64,000 bases of DNA from Streptomyces sp. CB01881 (GTDB taxonomy: Bacteria > Actinomycetota > Actinomycetes > Streptomycetales > Streptomycetaceae). Location of the stretch: assembly GCF_002953255.1 (NCBI RefSeq), contig NZ_CP026498.1, forward strand, positions 9,807,605 through 9,871,604. The letters are read 5' to 3'. This document shows positions 48,792 to 56,718 of this stretch, in pieces. The notes beneath the pieces were generated by a model that ran no database searches, was not told the DNA's origin, and saw only the letters and a program-made list of their open reading frames with translations. Numbering within the stretch: the first letter of the stretch is position 1; the number at the start of each line of letters is the position of its first letter. Position numbers and translations under genes: made by a program.

Positions 48792-51659
48792 ATGGCGGAT
48801 CGACTCGGCACACTGTTGCGCCGGCTGCGCAAACAGTCGGGGCTGACCCAGGAACAGGTGGCGGAGCGGTCGGGGGTGAGTGTCCGCACGATCCGCAGGC
48901 TGGAGACCGGGAAGTCCACCGATCACCGTGTGGGAACGGTCAATCTCCTCGCGGACGCGCTGGGAGCCGGGCCGGAGGACCGCCTGCGCCTGGCCGCCAC
49001 CCTTGCGAAGGCACCACCGGAGGAGGCTCCCGGAAAGGCCTCTGAATTCCTTTCCGATTCCGCACCTACTGCTGTTCCCGATTCCCTCCCACCCGCAGGT
49101 TCCGATTCCCTCCCCACACCGTCGGCGACACCGTCGGTGACTCCGCCTGCGGCACCGGTCGCTGGTCCGGCTGCGGCACCGTTCGCCGTGCCGGCGGCGT
49201 TACCGGCCGCGGCGCCGGCCCCGGTGCGGCCGCCGGCGCCTCGGATTCCGGACGCACTGGCCGGGGCGACCGCGGAACTCGCGCAGGAGGTCAGGCGTCG
49301 CTGGCAGATCGAGGAGGAGCAGCGCCGGGTCCACGATCCCTTTCCGCTGCCGGTGCGATGGCGGCAGGCGCCCTCGGGCCTGACGGACCACTGGGAGAAC
49401 ATCCAGCGCCTCCCGCCCGGCTCCGCGGCGGACCGGGTGGACATGAGCGGCGACCTCCGCGACGTGGCCGAGGTCTACCGGCGGATCCCGTCCGGCCGGC
49501 TCGTGATCCTCGGCCGGGGCGGGTCCGGGAAGTCCGTCCTGACGATCAGGTTCCTCCTGGACCTCCTGGCCGCCCCGGCCGCTGACGACCGGGTACCGGT
49601 GATCTTCAGCCTCGGATCGTGGGATCCGACGGCCACCGCGTTGCGCGACTGGCTGATCGACCTGCTGTTGCGCGACCACCCCCACCTGGTCCAGCGGGTG
49701 TCCAGCGGGTCGACGCTGGCCGCCGCGCTGGTCGACGCGGACCTGGTGCTGCCGGTCCTCGACGGCTTCGACGAGATCGCGGAAGGCCTGCGGCCCGACG
49801 CGCTGGAGGCGCTCAACGCCACCTCGATGCCGCTCGTGCTGACCAGCCGCCGTGAGGAGTTCGCCGAGGCGGTCCACACGGCGGGGACCCCGCTCGTCTG
49901 GGCCGCCGGCGTCGAACTCGCCGACCTCACTCCCGGCGACCTCGCCGACTACCTGCCCCGCACCTCCCGCCCCGTCAACGCCCGGGGAGACAGCCCTGGA
50001 GACGCCCACCGAGTCGCCCGGGAAGGCACCCGGGAGGCCACCCGCGGAACCGCCGGGGGGCACGCCGGGGGGCACGGCGCCGAGACCGGCCGAACCGGGG
50101 ACCGGAACACCTGGGACGCCGTCCTGGAGGCGCTGCACACCCAGGACACCCCGGCCGGCCGGAACCTCGCCGAGGTCCTGAGCACCCCGCTGATGGTCAT
50201 CCTGGCGCGGACGATCTACAGCGAGAACCCCGCCGCCGATCCGGCGGAACTCCTGGACACCACCCGCTTCCCCACCGGACACGCCCTCGAAGAGCATCTG
50301 CTGGCGGGCTTCGTGCCCACGGTCTACCGCCGCCTCGCCCCCGCGCGGGCCGTCAGCGGTCCCCCGCGCCGCCGCGGCGGCCACGGCTCCGACCCCGGCT
50401 CCGAACGGGTCCGGCACTGGCTGGGCTACCTCGCACACCACCTGGCCCGGTTCGACGACCTCGACCAGCAGGACCTCGCCTGGTGGAAGATCGGCGACTC
50501 CCTGCGGGCGTCGACCCGTCTCCTCACCGTCATGCTGGTCTGTGCGCTGTCCATCACCCTGTCCGAGTGGTCGGTCGGCCTGATCGTCCACCAACTCGGC
50601 GCCGGCGGCCCCGCGGCGGACCTCGACGAGATCCTCCTGGAGGGCGCCCTGATGGGGCCGATCGCGGGCCTGGCCTTCGGATCGGTCTACTGGCTCATCG
50701 CGAGGTTCGGCACCACGGCCTTCGCGCCGACCCAGGTCCGGCTGCGGCTGCCCGGCAACCGCACCCGCATCGGCCGCGGGCCGGTGCACACCTTCGCCTC
50801 CCGGTTCGGGACGGTCCTGCTGGGCGGCTTCGTGATGGGCGTCGGCTGCGCGTGCGCCGTCACGCTGGAGCGCGTCCTGTACGACAGGGTCCCGCTCGCC
50901 GACAGCGCGGTGATCCAGGGCACACTGATCAACATGCTGGCCTTCGGTCTGATCTTCGGCTCGGCCGCCGGTCTGGTCTTCGGGTTGATGGCCGCGCTCG
51001 AAGCACCCCTGGACATCGCCTCCGCCGCCACCCCCGTCGGCCTGCTGTCCGCCAACCGCACGACGGTGGGCCGGCAGGTCCTCGTGCTCGTGCCGGCGCT
51101 CACCCTGGCGATCGCGCTCGGCGGCCGCCTGGTCGTCGACCTGCTCCAGGTCTTCCTCGGACCGATGAAGTGGCAGCTGCCGGACGCCCTCTTCATCGGA
51201 GTGGTGGGCGGGCTCGGCGGCACGTTCTCCTACGCCCTCGGGTTCACCGCCTGGGGGCAGTGGGTGATCTTCTCCCGCATCTGGCTGCCGATGACCGGCA
51301 ACCTCCCCTGGGACACGGTCGCCTTCCTCGACGACGCCTACCGGCGGGGAGTGCTGCGCCAGACCGGTGCGGTCTACCAGTTCCGCCACAGCCGGCTCCA
51401 GCACCACCTCGGCGACTCCTACCGCCTGCGGCACGCCGGCTACGCGGCCGCCACCTTCGCCGCATCCACAACTGCAGCTGCGCCCGCGCCTGCGCCTGCG
51501 CCTGCGCCTGCGATCGCACCCTCATCCGCACCCACTGCCCCAACCGCAAGCGCAGCCACTGCCACAGCCGTTCCGCCCCGGGCGGAGACGCCCCGGCCAC
51601 CGGCCCGAACGGCGGACCGGCCGAAACCCGCTGAGCCCCCTGATCAACCGGACGAGTGA
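48792..51659 (+). CDS. XRE-HTH / NACHT NTPase / multi-TM protein
   Basis: 955 residues. Residues 5-60 are an XRE helix-turn-helix (LRKQSGLTQEQVAERSGVSVRTIRRLE). A long Pro/Ala-rich linker (about 75-160) leads to a NACHT domain: Walker A LGRGGSGKS (about 240-248), Walker B LVLPVLDGFDEI (Asp324, Asp327, Glu328) and sensor PLVLTSRR. The C-terminal half has about six membrane segments from residue 577 to 825. The tail is an Ala-Pro repeat. NACHT proteins of this type include bacterial defence proteins. The HTH may autoregulate or tether the sensor to DNA. ATG 48792 follows AGGGAG. Confidence 0.87.
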   Translation: MADRLGTLLRRLRKQSGLTQEQVAERSGVSVRTIRRLETGKSTDHRVGTVNLLADALGAGPEDRLRLAATLAKAPPEEAPGKASEFLSDSAPTAVPDSLPPAGSDSLPTPSATPSVTPPAAPVAGPAAAPFAVPAALPAAAPAPVRPPAPRIPDALAGATAELAQEVRRRWQIEEEQRRVHDPFPLPVRWRQAPSGLTDHWENIQRLPPGSAADRVDMSGDLRDVAEVYRRIPSGRLVILGRGGSGKSVLTIRFLLDLLAAPAADDRVPVIFSLGSWDPTATALRDWLIDLLLRDHPHLVQRVSSGSTLAAALVDADLVLPVLDGFDEIAEGLRPDALEALNATSMPLVLTSRREEFAEAVHTAGTPLVWAAGVELADLTPGDLADYLPRTSRPVNARGDSPGDAHRVAREGTREATRGTAGGHAGGHGAETGRTGDRNTWDAVLEALHTQDTPAGRNLAEVLSTPLMVILARTIYSENPAADPAELLDTTRFPTGHALEEHLLAGFVPTVYRRLAPARAVSGPPRRRGGHGSDPGSERVRHWLGYLAHHLARFDDLDQQDLAWWKIGDSLRASTRLLTVMLVCALSITLSEWSVGLIVHQLGAGGPAADLDEILLEGALMGPIAGLAFGSVYWLIARFGTTAFAPTQVRLRLPGNRTRIGRGPVHTFASRFGTVLLGGFVMGVGCACAVTLERVLYDRVPLADSAVIQGTLINMLAFGLIFGSAAGLVFGLMAALEAPLDIASAATPVGLLSANRTTVGRQVLVLVPALTLAIALGGRLVVDLLQVFLGPMKWQLPDALFIGVVGGLGGTFSYALGFTAWGQWVIFSRIWLPMTGNLPWDTVAFLDDAYRRGVLRQTGAVYQFRHSRLQHHLGDSYRLRHAGYAAATFAASTTAAAPAPAPAPAPAIAPSSAPTAPTASAATATAVPPRAETPRPPARTADRPKPAEPPDQPDE

Positions 51660-52072
51660 TTCCGGCGGCGAATCCGCGCGACGCACCCGCCACGCCCGGC
51701 CCGCCACCGGTGGACGGGCCGCCCCGGCCGAACGGCCTGCCTCGAACGGGCGCTCGCCGCCTGCCCGCTGGCCTCCGGGCTCCTCGCCGGTGCTGTCCAC
51801 GGCCGGCCGGAGGGCGCCGCACCCCGGTTTCGGAGTGCTCGAAAACACCCCGTTCGACCCGGGCGCGCCCGGACCGAAAACACTTGAACACCACAATCGA
51901 ACAGCACCATCATCAGCCTCCTCCCGGTCCGCGAGCCCCCGCCAACTGCACCTCCGCCACGCCCACTTAATCCCGCCGCTCGCACCGGGCCGCCCACCCG
52001 CCCCAGGCCGCCCGCACCAGGCCGCCCGCCCGCCGTTCGAACGCCCGCCACCACCCGCCCGGAGGCCCATCC
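51660..52072. other. Gene-free spacer
   Basis: 413 bp between the NACHT gene and the Nudix gene. No frame shows a credible start and ribosome binding site. The part around 51840-51960 has lower GC and may hold the promoter of the Nudix gene. Confidence 0.5.
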
Positions 52073-52519
52073 ATGGCACACCCGACCACTCTCGTCGTCG
52101 GCGTCCACCTCGTCCTCCTGGACGCAGGCCGGGTGCTGCTCGGCCGCCGCAGGAACACCTCGTTCGCCGACGGCCTCTGGCACCTCCCCGCGGGCCACAT
52201 GGAGCCCGGCGAGAGCGTCACCGCCGCCATGGCACGCGAGGCCGCCGAGGAGCTCGACATCACCGTTGCCGAGGACCACCTCGGCCTCGTCCACACGCTG
52301 CACCACTTCGACGCCGAGGACGGCCGGGACCGTCTCCAGCTCTTCTTCCGCCCGGCCCGCTTCGACGGCCACGTCGTCAACAGGGAGCCGGACAAGTGCG
52401 AGCAGCTCTTCTGGTGGCCCCTGGACCGCCTGCCGGAGGACACTGTCCCCTACACCGCCCACACGCTCGCCGAGATCGGCCGGGGCAACACCCTGTCCGT
52501 CCTCGGTTGGGCCGCCTGA
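52073..52519 (+). CDS. Nudix hydrolase
   Basis: 148 residues. The Nudix box GHMEPGESVTAAMAREAAEELDI matches G-x5-E-x7-REUxEExGU. The RVLLGRRRNTSFADGLWHLP strand precedes it. Nudix enzymes of this size hydrolyse nucleoside diphosphate-linked substrates, here likely a dNTP or NDP-sugar, in the cytoplasm. ATG 52073 has GGAGG upstream (CCCGGAGGCCCATCC). Confidence 0.92.
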   Translation: MAHPTTLVVGVHLVLLDAGRVLLGRRRNTSFADGLWHLPAGHMEPGESVTAAMAREAAEELDITVAEDHLGLVHTLHHFDAEDGRDRLQLFFRPARFDGHVVNREPDKCEQLFWWPLDRLPEDTVPYTAHTLAEIGRGNTLSVLGWAA

Positions 52520-52829
52520 CCCCCCGAAGTCCCCGCCCGCCGAGAGCTCCTGGAGGTGCTGCCGTGGAGTCGCCACCCCTGCCGACGCTCCCCCGCCTCC
52601 CCCACCTCGTCCCCCGCCCACGCCGCCCACACGTCCCACACCTCCCTGGCCTCCCACGCCGCCCTGCCCTCCTACCTGTCCAACGGGCCACCCGCCCTGC
52701 GGACCACCCGTCCGGCGGGCGCGGCCGCCCGACCCACGGGTGGCGCACCGACGCCAACCCCCGCTCCCTGACCGAGGGGTGGCCGGGTCCACCGGTCCGC
52801 CACCCCCAACACCGCCGGAGGAAGACAGC
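52520..52829. other. Low-complexity spacer
   Basis: 310 bp, strongly C-rich on the + strand (repeated CCCACNNC), between two Nudix genes. One open frame could start at GTG 52556 or 52563, but no family or codon bias supports it. Confidence 0.5.
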
Positions 52830-53741
52830 TTGGACACCACCGAACCCACCACCGGCGCCCTCGTCGCCGACCGCATCGGCCGGATCCTGCTCCTGCGCCG
52901 CTCCGACGGCTGCTGGGAACTGCCCGCCGTCGCCCCGCTGCCCGGTGAGGAGCCGGCGGACGCCGCGGCCCGCGCGCTGTATGAGACCTGCGGGCGGCCC
53001 GGCACCGCCGGCGAGACCGTGGGCGGGCTCGACGGCGGCAACGGCCACGCGCGGCAGCTCGTGGTCCGGGTGACACCGGACGACCCGGGCGACCTCGACC
53101 GGCTCGTCCTGACCCGCCACGCCACCCACGGCTGGTTCTTCGCCGACAGCCTGCCCGGTGTCAACCCGGCCGCCGTCGCCTTCCTCCGCACCCACGCCCC
53201 GGCCCGCCCGCACCTGCCGCGCGAGCACTGGCTCGCCACCGTCTCGCGGTCGTGGACGTGCACCGCCGCCATCGTCACCACGCCGGACGGGCGCCTGCTG
53301 ATGGTCAAGGGGGACGACGTCGACAGGTGGGGCTTCCCCGGCGGGGTCCTGGACAACCACGAGCACTCCCGCACGGGCGCGTCACGAGAGCTGCGCGAGG
53401 AGACCGGCCTCGACCTGCCGGCCGGGCCGCTGCTGGCCGTGTTCTGGCAGCATCCGGCTCCCGGGCTGGACCACCCGATCGTCCAGTTCGTCCACGACTT
53501 CGGCACCGTCGACCCCGACGCCGTCCAACTGTCCTGCACGGACGGCGAGATCACCCGGTGGGCCTGGTTCCGGCCGGACGAGCTGGACGCGGCCGCCGGC
53601 CCCTCCCGCAGTGAGCGGGCCCGGCTGGCCCTGCGGGCCCGCGACACCGGCCACACCGTCACCGAAACGTACCCGGGCGCCTTCGGCGGCGCCGCCCTCA
53701 CACCCGACACCGCCGCCAGGGCCGGAAGGGGGCTCGGCTAG
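52830..53741 (+). CDS. Double Nudix-domain protein (TTG start)
   Basis: 303 residues. The start is TTG at 52830, decided by a strong GGAGGAAG 5 nt upstream; no ATG or GTG fits this frame. Residues 1-125 are a degenerate Nudix fold (GRILLLRRSDGCWELPAVAPL, box broken at PGEEPADAAARALYETCG). Residues 140-285 are a full Nudix domain with box GGVLDNHEHSRTGASRELREETGLDL. The second domain carries activity; the first may bind substrate. Downstream of the single Nudix gene. Confidence 0.82.
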   Translation: MDTTEPTTGALVADRIGRILLLRRSDGCWELPAVAPLPGEEPADAAARALYETCGRPGTAGETVGGLDGGNGHARQLVVRVTPDDPGDLDRLVLTRHATHGWFFADSLPGVNPAAVAFLRTHAPARPHLPREHWLATVSRSWTCTAAIVTTPDGRLLMVKGDDVDRWGFPGGVLDNHEHSRTGASRELREETGLDLPAGPLLAVFWQHPAPGLDHPIVQFVHDFGTVDPDAVQLSCTDGEITRWAWFRPDELDAAAGPSRSERARLALRARDTGHTVTETYPGAFGGAALTPDTAARAGRGLG

Positions 53742-53962
53742 GGCCCGCGCAGCGGGCCGGTCCACCCGCCACCGGTCACCCGGCGGCGGCCCGACGACGG
53801 TGGCTGGCAGCCGCGTTCCGAGGCTCGACGGGGCCTGGGCAGTGCGCCACACTCTTGCCCTGGCAGCACACGCGTTCCCACCGCACCTCCCGCCCCGCCC
53901 GGAAGCGCGACGCATCACGCGGCACGCACCGGGCCCAGAGCCACACATCGGAGAGCCACACG

Positions 53963-55372
53963 GTGACCACGAGTCAGCAGCTGGAGATCACCTTCTCGTC
54001 CGGCCGGTCCGGGACCGGTCCGGCCACCTGGGGCCAGCAGGCCATCTGGGACGCCGTCGGCCGGCTGTCACCCGCCGACGCGCCTCGGTACAACATCACG
54101 ACGGCGGCTCCACTGGAACCGGGCCTGCCGGTGCCCGTCGTCCTCGACGCGCTCACCGACCTGCTCCACCTGCACGATTCCCTCCACACCAGGCTCCACC
54201 CCGACGGCGAGGGCCGGCTGCGGCAAACCGTCGACCCGGAAGGACGGCTGCCCGTCCACACCCGCCACGGCGACGGTGACTCCGCCGAACTCGCGCGTAC
54301 CGGCGCGGCGTTCCACGACGAGCTGGCCGCGCTACCGTTCGACTGCGCCACGGAGTGGCCGGTCCGGGTGGGTCTGGTCGTGGCGGGCGGCCTGGTCCGG
54401 CACATCTCCCTCGTCCTGTCGCACACCGCACTGGACGGCGCGGGGATGGGCCGGCTGGCGATGGACCTCACCGAGCTCTCCCTGGGCTCCTCCGCCGAGG
54501 CGATCCGCGCCCGTCGGCCGGCCCAACAGCCCCTGGAGGAAGCCGCGTTCCAGCAGTCCGAGCGCGGCCGGCGACGTGACGCCAACGCCCGAGCGCACGT
54601 CCTGCGCAAGCTCCGCTCGGGGCCGCCGCGGCTCTTCCCCGCCGCCCGGCACGACGAGCCGCAGCCGTTCCCGAACGCCGTCCTCAGCTCCCCGGCGCTG
54701 CTGCGGGCGGTCGAGCTGGTCGCGGCCGGACACCGGGCGAGCACGTCCTCGGTGCTGCTCGCGGCAACGGCGGTGATGACGGCGCGACTCGCCGGCTCGT
54801 CCGATGCGGTGCTCCAGGTCGTCGTCAACAACCGCTTCCTGCCCGGGCTGACGGCTGCGGTGAGCGTGGTGGCGGGCGACGGCCTGCTCCATCTGCCGGA
54901 TGCGGACGGCGAGTTCGCCGCCGTCGTCCGCCGAACCCATGCCGCGTCGATCGCCACCTACCGGCACGCGTACTACGACAAGCGCCTGCTGGACGAGGAG
55001 ATCGCCCGGCTGACCGCCGAGCACGGCCCGCTGGCCGACCGCTCGTGCATCTTCAACGACACCCGCGACCTGGTCCCGCCGTCACTCGGCGAGCCCGCCA
55101 CCCCGTCCCCTGGTGATGCCGCAGGCACCGCCTCCGGGGAGCCCCTGGACCCGGCCCGCACCACCCTCGGCTGGCCCAAGGAGTTCGAGCCGCGCCCCGG
55201 CCTCACCTACGCCCTGGACGCCCTCCGGACCCCGGACGCGCTCCAGCTCGCGATGACCGCCGACGGCTCGGTGCTCCCCCGCCCCCGGATGGAACGTTTC
55301 CTCTACGGCATCGAGGAGCTGGTCGTCACCGAGGCCCAGGCCCTGGCCCTGGCCCTGGCCGCCACCCCGTAG
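53963..55372 (+). CDS. Stand-alone NRPS condensation-like protein
   Basis: 469 residues. The chloramphenicol-acetyltransferase-like fold of NRPS condensation domains shows in LVLSHTALDGAGMGRLAMDL, where the HHxxxDG motif has become SHxxxDG but the catalytic second His and Asp-Gly remain. It also has ITFSSGRSGTGPATWGQQAIW and SSVLLAATAVMTARLAG segments. No adenylation or carrier domain is attached or nearby. It may be an acyltransferase or free-standing C protein. GTG 53963 has GGAGAG 8 nt upstream. Confidence 0.75.
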   Translation: MTTSQQLEITFSSGRSGTGPATWGQQAIWDAVGRLSPADAPRYNITTAAPLEPGLPVPVVLDALTDLLHLHDSLHTRLHPDGEGRLRQTVDPEGRLPVHTRHGDGDSAELARTGAAFHDELAALPFDCATEWPVRVGLVVAGGLVRHISLVLSHTALDGAGMGRLAMDLTELSLGSSAEAIRARRPAQQPLEEAAFQQSERGRRRDANARAHVLRKLRSGPPRLFPAARHDEPQPFPNAVLSSPALLRAVELVAAGHRASTSSVLLAATAVMTARLAGSSDAVLQVVVNNRFLPGLTAAVSVVAGDGLLHLPDADGEFAAVVRRTHAASIATYRHAYYDKRLLDEEIARLTAEHGPLADRSCIFNDTRDLVPPSLGEPATPSPGDAAGTASGEPLDPARTTLGWPKEFEPRPGLTYALDALRTPDALQLAMTADGSVLPRPRMERFLYGIEELVVTEAQALALALAATP

Positions 55373-55433
55373 ACCCCGCACCGCCCCTGCGTACCGCCCA
55401 CCCCCGCCCAGGAGGGACCCCACCGGGCCATTG

Positions 55434-55455
55434 AACTTGACATCAGTGTCAGGTT
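55434..55455. promoter_or_regulatory. Palindromic operator over -35 upstream of OYE remnant
   Basis: AACTTGACA-TCAG-TGTCAGGTT is an inverted repeat with 8 of 9 pairs, containing TTGACA. It sits 14 nt before the ATG at 55469. Such sites are bound by MerR- or TetR-type regulators that control Old Yellow Enzymes. No regulator gene lies beside it. Confidence 0.65.
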
Positions 55456-55468
55456 CCACCGTTCCGGC

Positions 55469-55761
55469 ATGACCACGACCCAGCTCCTCACGCCCTACCG
55501 CCTCGGCCCACTCGACCTGCCGAACCGCGTCGTCGTGGCCCCGATGACGCGGTTCCGGGCGGCCGAGGACGGCACCCCGCTGCCGGTCGTCGCCGAGCAC
55601 TACGCCCAGCGCGCCTGCACCGGACTGATCATCACCGAGGGCGTCTGGCCCAGCCGTCGGGGCCGGCCGGCTGGGCCTGCGGCTACACCGACTACCCGCC
55701 GCTCACCGCAACCCCTTCCCCTTCCCCGGCCCCGGTGCCCGCCGCCGCAACCGCAACCTGA
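55469..55761 (+). pseudogene. Old Yellow Enzyme (alkene reductase) with internal deletion
   Basis: The first 60 or so residues are a good OYE N-terminus (TPYRLGPLDLPNRVVVAPMT, HYAQRACTGLIITEGVWPS). At about 55650 the sequence jumps, in a different frame, to GYTDYPPL, the typical OYE C-terminal end, then runs to a TGA at 55759-55761. About 290 central residues, including the FMN and substrate sites, are missing. The join falls in GGCCGGCCGGCTGGG, a microhomology-rich stretch. Not functional. Confidence 0.8.
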
Positions 55762-55828
55762 CCGGTTGTCAGTGGCTGCGGCTAGGTTCGATCCGACACG
55801 CCGAACCCTGACGACGGGAACCCCGCCC

Positions 55829-56662
55829 ATGCCCCGCAGCGACGGCCCCGACACCGGTCGGAGCACCCGCCGCCCCGCACCTCTCACCGCCGCCCGGCTC
55901 GCCGAGGGCTGGCGCGCAGCCGGGGTGGAGGAGGGCATGGCCGTCATCGTGCACTCCTCGCTCTCCTCCCTCGGCCCGGTCGCCGGCGGTGCGGCCACCG
56001 TGGTGGAGAGCCTGCGGGCGGCCGTCGGCCGGGCGGGGACGCTCGCGGTGCCGGCCTTCACCGGCCAGGTCGCCGACCCGGCCCCGGACCACACCGGTGC
56101 CCCGACTCCCGGAGTCGCCCGGCGGCGGGCCGCCGTGCCTCTGTTCCACCCCGGCCTGCCGTCCACCGTGGGCGCCGTGCCGGAGGCCCTGCGCGCTCTG
56201 CCCGGCAGCGTGCGCAGCCGGCATCCGCAGGCCTCGGTGGCCGCCGTCGGCGCGCAGGCAGAGGAGGTCACCGCACGGCAGACGCTCGGCTTCGCCGTCG
56301 GCCGCACCTCGCCCTTCGGCGCGCTGCACGACCTCGACGGGTACGTCCTGCTGGTCGGCGTCGGGCACAACCGCAACACCTTCCTGCACTACGCCGAGAC
56401 GCTCGCCCCGGTCCGCCGGCTGAAGACCCGGCGCTTCCCGATGGCGGTGGACGGCGAGCGCGTCTGGATCGAGACGCCGGACGTCGGCAACGACAACGAC
56501 ACCCACTTCCCCACCGTGGGGCGCGAGTTCGAGGAGCACGCGGGCATCCGGGAGGTCGTGGTCGGCAACGCCCCCTGCCGCCTGCTCCCGGTCCGCCTGC
56601 TCATACCCTTCGCCACCCGCCGCCTCACCGAGCTCCTCACCGCGGACGGGCTCACGGCCTGA
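55829..56662 (+). CDS. Aminoglycoside N3-acetyltransferase family protein, AAC(3)
   Basis: 277 residues. Family landmarks are VIVHSSLSSLGPVAGG, RSRHPQASVAAVG and SPFGALHDLDGYVLLVGVGHNRNTFLHYAE, whose GVGHNRNTFLHYAE core is the AAC(3) signature. Members acetylate the 3-amino group of aminoglycosides with acetyl-CoA; many chromosomal copies in actinomycetes have other amine substrates. ATG 55829 has a modest GGGAA site. It stands just downstream of the OYE remnant but was likely transcribed independently. Confidence 0.88.
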   Translation: MPRSDGPDTGRSTRRPAPLTAARLAEGWRAAGVEEGMAVIVHSSLSSLGPVAGGAATVVESLRAAVGRAGTLAVPAFTGQVADPAPDHTGAPTPGVARRRAAVPLFHPGLPSTVGAVPEALRALPGSVRSRHPQASVAAVGAQAEEVTARQTLGFAVGRTSPFGALHDLDGYVLLVGVGHNRNTFLHYAETLAPVRRLKTRRFPMAVDGERVWIETPDVGNDNDTHFPTVGREFEEHAGIREVVVGNAPCRLLPVRLLIPFATRRLTELLTADGLTA

Positions 56663-56692
56663 CCCGGCCGCCCGCACACGCGGGCGGCCGGG
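56663..56692. terminator. Convergent terminator hairpin
   Basis: Perfect 13-bp stem CCCGGCCGCCCGC / GCGGGCGGCCGGG with loop ACAC, directly after the AAC(3) stop and between convergent genes. Confidence 0.8.
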
Positions 56693-56718
56693 GCGCGACG
56701 GGCGGCCGGGGGCGGTCC

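Noticed and set aside
52556-52771. Small frame starting at GTG in the spacer between Nudix genes.
   Set aside because: The sequence is His/Ser/Pro low complexity with no credible ribosome binding site or family.
53776-53970. Minus-strand 64-codon frame before the condensation-like gene.
   Set aside because: It overlaps the start region of the real gene and has no supporting start signal.
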